Source: CAYSDH01 sp964429805
Lineage (GTDB): Bacteria > Bacteroidota > Bacteroidia > Flavobacteriales_D > JABDKJ01
Assembly (NCBI GenBank): GCA_964429805.1
Contig: CAYSDH010000007.1
Location: forward strand, 28,637 to 92,636
Direction of reading: 5' to 3'
DNA length: 64,000 nucleotides
This document shows, one piece after another, positions 62,101 through 64,000 of the stretch. The translations under genes were made by a program, and so were the position numbers. The notes under the pieces were generated by a model that was not told the origin of the DNA, made no database searches, and saw only the letters and a program-made list of their open reading frames with translations. The stretch's first letter is position 1, and each line of letters starts with the position of its first letter.

Positions 62101-64000
62101 CACTCACATATATGTTTTCAAATGAGTCACCTACTGACACTCCAAATGCATCGCCTCCATTTGTGGCTTGAGTAATATAGTTCTCGTTTAAATCCAAGTC
62201 TAGCGCTAACACAAATGGAGTAAAACTCGTGCTATTTACAACGCCTACAGAAGTAGCAAAGTCACCTTGAGTGTTACCGAGTAAATACACTTTTTCACTA
62301 GAAGTGGCGAGGTCAGCGACTAGATTGCGGCTTGCTCCGTTGTCGTAATCTGCAACCTGAAGGGTATTAAGGGTTGTCGGGTGAGCTTTCGCTATAAAAA
62401 TATCATCAGGGCCATTGTCTGTAATAACTGAGATTGAACCAGGTAAAAGGACTTCTTTTTTACTGTGTGCCGCATAGTAAAGTGCGCCATTTTCATAGGC
62501 AATATTATTTGGTATCACATCTTTCGAACCAGCAATGTGCGCTACGCCCGCTATGGACCCATTTGCCCCGTCACTCGCTTCAAAACTGGCAAGAAAACCA
62601 TCATACTCGTTGCCCAAATCGGCCGGGAGATCAAGAGAACTAACCTCCACATCAACAGCATTTAAAAAGCTCAGTGTCTCGCCAGATGAACCGTGGTCCG
62701 TAGAATACGTACCACTCACATATACTAGTGAGCCGTGAGCAGCAATGTCAGTAAACGCTGTCTTAAAATCATCACTGGTGGATGTTCTAGTGATCCACCT
62801 TATGTCTCCATCATGACTTAGCTTAAACAAGACAGCCTCATCTTGACAATCTCCTTCGACCTGATCTTGAACTTTGAACACGCTACCTCTGCACACTGAA
62901 GAGACAAATATCCCCTCATCAGATGAGGCTATTGAGAGCCGTCCTTCATCAGGAGAGTTTCCGTCAGAATCGTCATCACTGTAGCCGTATGTGTGCCATA
63001 TATATTCACCCTCATGATTGTATTTTACAATTACAATGTCTTGATTGTCTGTAGGCGGTAAGTCAGTAAATGACGCTGTACCACTGAGACCCTTGAAGTT
63101 CACTTGTGAGAACCCTCCAAAAGAACAGGCCACGTATATATTTCCCTCTGCGTCTAAACAAATGTCACGGCCATAGTCATCTCCTTCTGACCCTATTTTA
63201 AAGGAGTACTTTCTTTCACCATCAGGGCCAATCTTTGCAATAAACACATCTGAATAACCATCAGAGTCTTCGATATAACCAGCGCCTGAGATTGACCCTT
63301 CACCCACTGTGCCTATAACATATAAGTTCTCATCAGGCCCAACGGTTGAGGCCCCGACTTTCATGAGGGCGGACCCGTTATACGAGTTGGCAAACTGCCA
63401 AGGTGGCGTTGGTAAAGCGGAGTCTACGTAGCCATAATCAGACTCAACAATGCTTAGCTCATCAAAAAATAGACCTTCTGGTGTACCACCGAAGTGCCCT
63501 CCAATTATCAATTTATCACCTGACACGATTGTGGTCCAAAAAGGGTCATAAATATCCATGCCCCCAACCACGATAGAGTTACCGTCTAACGCATAGTTTA
63601 GCTCTCCTGTTTCAGTATTTAGTTTAAATGCGTGATGATGAAAGCCCCCATCCCATGCTTCATGCGGCACATTTAAAGGAATATTCAAAAACTCTTTTGT
63701 TCCAGACTCATTGTGCATGATAAGCATGTGGTATGAATCTATGTTTCCAACATTCTCAAAGCCAAGTTTAATAGGGCCTGCCGTAAGAAAATAGGCAGAT
63801 GGGCCAGACATAACGGTTAAGTTCTCGTTAAAGGCAAATGAAAATGATATTTCAATGTTTCTATTGACATCTAATATGAGTGGAGCCTGCATGTTGGAGA
63901 CGTTTTCGCCTGTATGCATCCAGCCTCCGTCAAAGCCATTTTCAGTATTAAACAACACTGGTCCTGAGGCAGAAGCTGTAGCAAATGGAGAGATGTCTGC
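49919..64000 (-). CDS. Giant SprB-like gliding adhesin with type B sorting domain (N-terminus beyond the window)
   Basis: At least 4,693 residues; the frame is open to the window edge, so signal peptide and true start lie outside. Order from the N-terminal side: a LamG-like domain (to about residue 190), beta-propeller repeats of SBBP type (190-660), Ig/PKD-like modules, three C-type lectin domains each nested in a HYR domain (near 1190-1310, 1400-1540, 2010-2150), two Calx-beta domains (1670-1890), further HYR domains (2170-2420), PKD-like modules, twelve SprB repeats (2685-3647), four Calx-beta domains (3730-4175), more HYR-like modules and a type B sorting domain (FSPNGDGQNDEFVIRG, YNRWGVKVYES). 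SprB repeats, size and the SprF-like neighbour make a mobile cell-surface adhesin for gliding the best call. Tandem acidic Calx-beta domains imply calcium-dependent rigidity. Confidence 0.9.
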   Translation of the reverse strand, partial: ADISPFATASASGPVLFNTENGFDGGWMHTGENVSNMQAPLILDVNRNIEISFSFAFNENLTVMSGPSAYFLTAGPIKLGFENVGNIDSYHMLIMHNESGTKEFLNIPLNVPHEAWDGGFHHHAFKLNTETGELNYALDGNSIVVGGMDIYDPFWTTIVSGDKLIIGGHFGGTPEGLFFDELSIVESDYGYVDSALPTPPWQFANSYNGSALMKVGASTVGPDENLYVIGTVGEGSISGAGYIEDSDGYSDVFIAKIGPDGERKYSFKIGSEGDDYGRDICLDAEGNIYVACSFGGFSQVNFKGLSGTASFTDLPPTDNQDIVIVKYNHEGEYIWHTYGYSDDDSDGNSPDEGRLSIASSDEGIFVSSVCRGSVFKVQDQVEGDCQDEAVLFKLSHDGDIRWITRTSTSDDFKTAFTDIAAHGSLVYVSGTYSTDHGSSGETLSFLNAVDVEVSSLDLPADLGNEYDGFLASFEASDGANGSIAGVAHIAGSKDVIPNNIAYENGALYYAAHSKKEVLLPGSISVITDNGPDDIFIAKAHPTTLNTLQVADYDNGASRNLVADLATSSEKVYLLGNTQGDFATSVGVVNSTSFTPFVLALDLDLNENYITQATNGGDAFGVSVGDSFENIYVSGEYSGDLSFGIHALPTAIDPEDDIFIARLNCNPIVGSVRAIRNSFCDGFPDTLIIDTYFGEIDWQRWDAASSSWLNLGVHSDTLIEFSNQTEQYRVKISALASATSCASAPPVYSDPITITLVGEIMENLVYTDSDTVCEGEEGSVTGQDPNGGVEPYNYSWYSSDDGLNWTDIGVSEKDLDNTGPINSDKYFRRVVESQGCTTTSDSILFTTHTHNLAVGNDTTIAPGTSVQLSAQGASNYLWSPSASLSQASVANPIATPSVSTEYFVTMSYGPGCSKTLSQEVFLIEDCQRDLSLWTPSTTIQQDAGIINLKNFLDPIEYISGSALAYSNGMNGTELNTLGENDNSYGEFHESADSVVVELPHGVLANEQVVLFLRKSTASSSPAGDVSPGIYCSIDGVDFIPLSTPVIVNSVAIARKPFTAPMDFKYIAFSNPGGNNDFELDGLRVLYRGGLPKGKWIGPGVANDTLFDPSGQSGLVTLDYAVEQPCIDTTSRSFQVFTPTSCDAVSFTDCPSNIEMLNTSGGCQENVAYVVRAEDVCGNQCAPQELQDYTLLGDFQGHRYFISDVGYSWNEAKVEAENLGGHLATLTSPEEEEFLLSLTIENGWIGLHDTNAEGMFEWVTGEPYGSYTNWSQTPQLQPDNFSGTQDYVTINYGDDAGWDDLSGINVRRSIVEFECLVNQTEGIASDEAFPLGTTVNTYEAYFDGDLTNVVTCSFEVTIEDDMAPVIDCASTQYFDVDANTGLAEALFPYPSATDNCDETGSQNIPQHAFLGVRNGHSYYLRQTSGSWEQHRDWAIAQGGYLTTIGSAAENDWLIEHLPSNAFIGFNDYENEGDWVWANGDASAYTNWNTNLPYSEPSNHDNGGLSPGGEDGAAITFPDGEWDSWYNSTMSLAVVEFDYIYGLSITRLSGPYYSEELSAGNYTSSFVATDTFGNEDYCEINIVMQDVTPPSITCPADFTASLSSGLCEEFLDPGLPTVVENSANYTLENDFTFSDNAQGNYPLGSTVVGWTVTDVGGNMQSCSQIVTIEQGDVNLQCSNVTFEEGNLIEFVFTIEQSLCQEMSVSYFTSDSSAVEGEDYIGTSGLLTFNIGDTQASVFVSTIDDSIYEADEYLKLHFSSPDSYVIIDEGIAYARITSSDQKPVVSISDAYTLEGSAAEHTLSLSPASGEDVIVTISTADATALSPQDFEPLLSVSYVIPAGDTETTVAVPIIDDSQIEPIEEYKIDILSATGANISTTDGSAYGTIESTDRPPIFTVCAPDQTENLDTFCQYELTEDYMDMVDVTDDGTFTLSQNPSLGTTLSGAGSHTITITAIDDEGLTSECTFTLTLIDLTPPLFSNCLAPTTLSANADCEALFDLMSPSATDQCGMHGVSDIHGLAYAGAFNGHSYYTTTYSGTREALKDSASALGGYLVTIEDATENQFVQDKLGSRVAYIGLNDIDSEGNFVWQNGDPLSGYSNWDNANGHPISGSTVNAVAFNNHSGNLATWQVLSELETIQGLIEFDYVSNMEGVSNLALPVGVHNFPFWAYDNSQNESQCTISVTVNDTTDPVSTSCQGDTVVYLDNSCQYYLGDFTNLFEVSDNCTSAPLITQSPSINTLYDQHGTIVPVTLTAIDENGNSVQCVFNVTVEDNIPPTITNCPSDSAVELDENCQYIMEDFAFGLTFSDLCDSEAPSVFQTPSQGTAITGHNTTHTVTLMVDDGNGNTSSCDFELTLQDNTPPTFSCSGDISENLNSSCQFEVPNYSALASDQSDNCGLGSEFITQEPPMGTIMTSDFTVTLTLHDGRGNSSPCSFNVNLIPNSSNSLSAGADFDVCSGGAVALTAASYTGAGSILWDQTSVAGTFDDIFDINTTYYPTASEYASGSVILSVEFTGTGACAPLTDFVTINFLDGNNAGPDQSADVCKSEGVITLSDYLHSSAQSSGIWTAPAGANGFDHLTTEFDISSNPQGNYVFIYSVENNPLTCPTDQASITITIIDPAPPTGMASQAFCQSDNPRVSDLSVSAALINWYSDAAGTASLSSSENLVDGNTYYASNTEGGCESTTLLGVTVQIGNLSISETTGQITCNGAADGFVDASTSGEIGAVTYDWDHISGTDNPSNISGLSPGIYGLTVTDGLCVAQENVTISEPATVIFDADVTHVTCNGSSTGAIDINPSGGTGTFLFDWDTDGNGDFNDSEDLSALAAGTYTLIATDNNSCLYDTTIVITEQQELLFNANVTDVECSGSNTGSINISPTGGMVPFEFLWTHTASGSTFDTQDISGLEAGSYTLQITDANSCINDTLVTITEPDAVIFAATVTDVDCHGASTGAIEINPVGGTGTLSFAWTNSTTGDTYSDQNLISLAAGTYTLTATDAASCTYDTTVVVNENTALQTTTSYTSPSFNGGADGQADVEASGGVGPHTFSWSTSSVNDTIFNISSGTYFVTITDALGCSRLDSAVVTEPDEIVITETHVDASCISYNDGSIDITVTGGVSPYQFDWSDDGTGDLDDNQVRSGLTAGTYTLVVQDANLATKTLTVVIVEPNSVIFNATLTDADCNGASTGAVDISPTGGTGDYDFLWMNTVTSTAYITEDISGLAAGNYNLQISDSNSCLYDTTVTITEPAAVIFAASVTDVDCNGASTGSIDINPAGGTEPYSYDWSNNGLGVYTDTQDLTNLSAGNYTVSIQDGNSCTYDTTLVITQPQPLAYSDNTTHVDCNGEATGAIDITLTGGEAPYEYMWSAADLGANATTDEDLGGLTAGAYQVNITDANLCVLQASIDIAESDPLVLTKDSLSVSVYGASDGQASVVVSGGIAPYTYLWSNGSDQATITGQAGIYTVTVTDQLVCVKSAEVTINEPTELTVSQDGTSNTSLLCFGDANGFIALDVSGGVAPYTVDWGNDGAFVPYTNSTNWNNLSAGSYPVTLRDANGAEVSMTIDVTQPGAALVAGVISTSDVDCFGESTGVIDIDVTGGTPNYTYDWSTDGSGDFDDTQDANSLLAGVYSVEIRDQNACTTVLTDIEIQQPATPAFLTCPDDITTVTAEGQCQVAVNYLVPASSNPSCPSSVVLISGPSSGSQFPVGETEVIYQLNNTSGDSLTSCGFTVMVNQFENEFNLSQSATTVAEESGSVDITISSTGDLCADEIIYYSLVDITANSSDYTGPTISGTTVFALGTNTVTLSIPVTNDDIVESVEKFELRLDSAQYSLVGTNNLITVSIIDNDEFSYSVSSDEVFEGETGTLSIAFDKVSDADTTFWIRTAPTVNTPASASLDYSELNMAVTLPANQSVLDIEIITIDDFIFEEQETVNLILSTTESSADILALGTLTIKSDEGLPVITVEDAIAQEEATAEIIVRLDSVSAFDIDLLYSTEQLTGPTAAVSGSDYNTVSDLAVTIPAGQDSVVLYVQTLPDEVYELEEYLQVNVSSNSLVDLFTVANAEATVTIVDDPDEELPVLTVSNSVVIEGDTAYFTVTSTGSEVDATFQYRTGLTASITENDFEHQSAPMATLITEGQSTSVIKIATTNDNLDEDIEVFEFLIQNVEHATLQSGLGTINQQIMDDGDLPQITCAQETVYLDESGNAAFLLEDLVTDDNMGTAVYWNDYTGQNSLSCDSLLIHSGSPSSITISVSNTDGETGQCEAQVTVLDNMAPVFTSLGNSSVHLTGNECEATVFIDLPAYEDNDACSQLVLENPSTGLEVTSGFDATLEVGTHSFYWQVTDDSGNESLDSTVVEVLPALNAGIDVMETINLVQTGVSCNAHVNFELQVINLCEPLVKYTINGFEQTGHQIDQSFEVGVTQVFWEVETSSGDFTAVTEVMVEDITDPVILSYGEDLDTCGLAVAYLPQSEFFDLCDSDLTIDTQVEGGQWNEELQVWNFTPGAHHVIYTASDDFGNQVVDSVLVTTNAINIPVYGVGDTSLAFVFEAQLGVLAVDDATSYSWSTNGPAVITGANTAFATVSELEFGINEFFITVNTPCGEGTDTVTVYVDDLSVPSGFSPNGDGQNDEFVIRGIENLAPNDFTVYNRWGVKVYESKDYQNDWNGTARNGNALPADTYYFILNLPDRNPYKAYIELKR
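51480..52815 (-). repeat. Four tandem Calx-beta domains
   Basis: Units begin NLSQSATTVAEESGSVDI, YSVSSDEVFEGETGTLSI, LPVITVEDAIAQEEATAE and LPVLTVSNSVVIEGDTAY. Each has the E-G/E start, a central S-D-Y or D-Y segment and an acidic end (SIIDNDE, IVDDPDEE) that normally binds calcium between domains. Confidence 0.8.
53060..55945 (-). repeat. Array of twelve SprB repeats (about 75-83 residues each)
   Basis: Units share D-x-x-C-x-G-x-x-T/D-G ... GG-x-x-P-Y/F-x-F-x-W ... L-x-A-G-x-Y-x-L/V-x-I-x-D ... C ... V-x-I-x-E/Q-P. Units 4, 7 and 8 from the N-terminal side are the most alike; units 5, 6, 10 and 11 have diverged and lost one or both cysteines. Confidence 0.88.
54216..54476 (-). repeat. 21-bp identical DNA in adjacent SprB repeats
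   Basis: 54216-54236 and 54456-54476 are identical and exactly 240 bp apart (80 codons, one SprB unit), with high similarity around them, indicating recent duplication. Confidence 0.75.
57560..57960 (-). other. Third C-type lectin domain of the adhesin
   Basis: GHSYYTTTYSG start, AYIGLNDIDSEGNFVWQNGD and GYSNWDNANG core, ending GLIEFDYV. The calcium-site acidic residues near the EPN/WND positions look incomplete, so sugar binding is doubtful for this copy. Confidence 0.7.
58330..59000 (-). repeat. Two tandem Calx-beta domains in the middle of the adhesin
   Basis: Units begin LQCSNVTFEEGNLIEFVF and PVVSISDAYTLEGSAAE; they contain AVEGEDYIGTSGLLTF and the phrase PQDFEPLLSVSYVIPAGD. They sit between lectin domains two and three. 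Confidence 0.75.
59385..59790 (-). other. Second C-type lectin domain of the adhesin
   Basis: GHSYYLRQTSGSWEQH, AFIGFNDYENEGDWVWANGD, YTNWNTNLPYSEPSNHD and GEWDSWYN. An EPSN segment stands where EPN-type sugar-binding residues occur, so this copy may bind mannose-like sugars; inference only. Confidence 0.75.
60060..60435 (-). other. First C-type lectin domain of the adhesin
   Basis: GHRYFISDVGYSWNEAK, LGGHLATLTSPEEEEFLLS, GWIGLHDTNAEGMFEWVTGE and YTNWSQTPQLQPDNFSG, then GWDDLSG. The core aromatic and acidic positions of C-type lectins are kept. Disulfide cysteines are largely missing, as in bacterial members. Confidence 0.78.
62020..63430 (-). repeat. SBBP-type beta-propeller repeats near the adhesin N-terminus
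   Basis: Repeated pattern of a G-x-x-Y-V-x-G strand and D-x-F-I-A-K lines: GNIYVACSFGGFSQ, DVFIAKIGPDGERKYSF, GIFVSSVCRGS, LVYVSGTYSTD, DIFIAKAHPTTL, NIYVSGEYSGDLSF, DIFIARLNCNPI. About eight repeats, as in seven- or eight-bladed secreted propellers. Confidence 0.75.

Overview
The window is a gene-dense chromosomal segment of a gliding, type IX secretion (T9SS)-bearing member of the Bacteroidota, most probably the Flavobacteriales. The evidence is the gliding genes gldE, gldD and gldH, a PorP/SprF protein beside a giant SprB-like adhesin, several proteins with T9SS C-terminal sorting domains, and Bacteroidota promoters (TTTG about 19 nt upstream of TAnnTTTG) before at least fifteen genes. I see no tRNA, rRNA, CRISPR array, insertion sequence or prophage.

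Layout. 1-9.5 kb: an FtsX/LolE-type permease with an unusual start, dusB divergent from polA, a small membrane protein, an unknown lipoprotein and secreted protein, a cystathionine gamma-synthase/lyase and a YbhN-type flippase. 9.6-14.3 kb: a surface-modification-like group of a T9SS-exported arylsulfotransferase-like protein, an MBOAT O-acyltransferase broken by two single-base frameshifts, and its SGNH/DltD-like partner starting directly after the MBOAT stop. 14.3-21 kb: ArsC-like protein, EamA transporter, outer-membrane protein, lipB, a T9SS cargo protein, a phosphoglucose/phosphomannose isomerase and lysS. 21-28.1 kb: a lipoprotein, two large T9SS cargo proteins and small proteins. 28.2-36.1 kb: leuS, then the co-directional row ftsX, DUF3098, uppP, truB, queA, rlmN. 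36.1-38.8 kb (minus): hup, a TPR protein, a 30-residue bS22/COX24-like ribosomal protein and RNase E/G. 38.9-43.8 kb (plus): mutY, ssb, a full-length homologue of vitamin K-dependent gamma-carboxylase, gldE and gldD. 43.8-47.1 kb (minus): holB, gldH, a GNAT acetyltransferase and aspartate kinase. 47.2-49 kb: pgk and cvpA. 49-64 kb (minus): a PorP/SprF protein and, filling the last 14 kb and running off the edge, a SprB-like adhesin of at least 4,693 residues.

How the parts fit. The SprB-like adhesin and the SprF-like protein have the pairing expected for a motile surface adhesin and its export/anchoring partner. GldD and GldH are lipoproteins required for gliding, and GldE is the membrane protein usually encoded beside GldD. 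The other sorting-domain proteins are probably cargo of the same secretion system. The rest is housekeeping: translation, tRNA and rRNA modification, DNA replication and repair, envelope synthesis and central metabolism.

Most noteworthy: (1) C-type lectin domains nested inside HYR domains, three times at the same place, in the giant adhesin; (2) a bacterial gamma-carboxylase homologue that keeps two residues I recall as catalytic in the human enzyme, at the same spacing; (3) a set of predicted leaderless mRNAs whose start codon lies 4-5 nt after the -7 box, one of which appears to begin with ATC; (4) the doubly frameshifted MBOAT gene with an intact partner.
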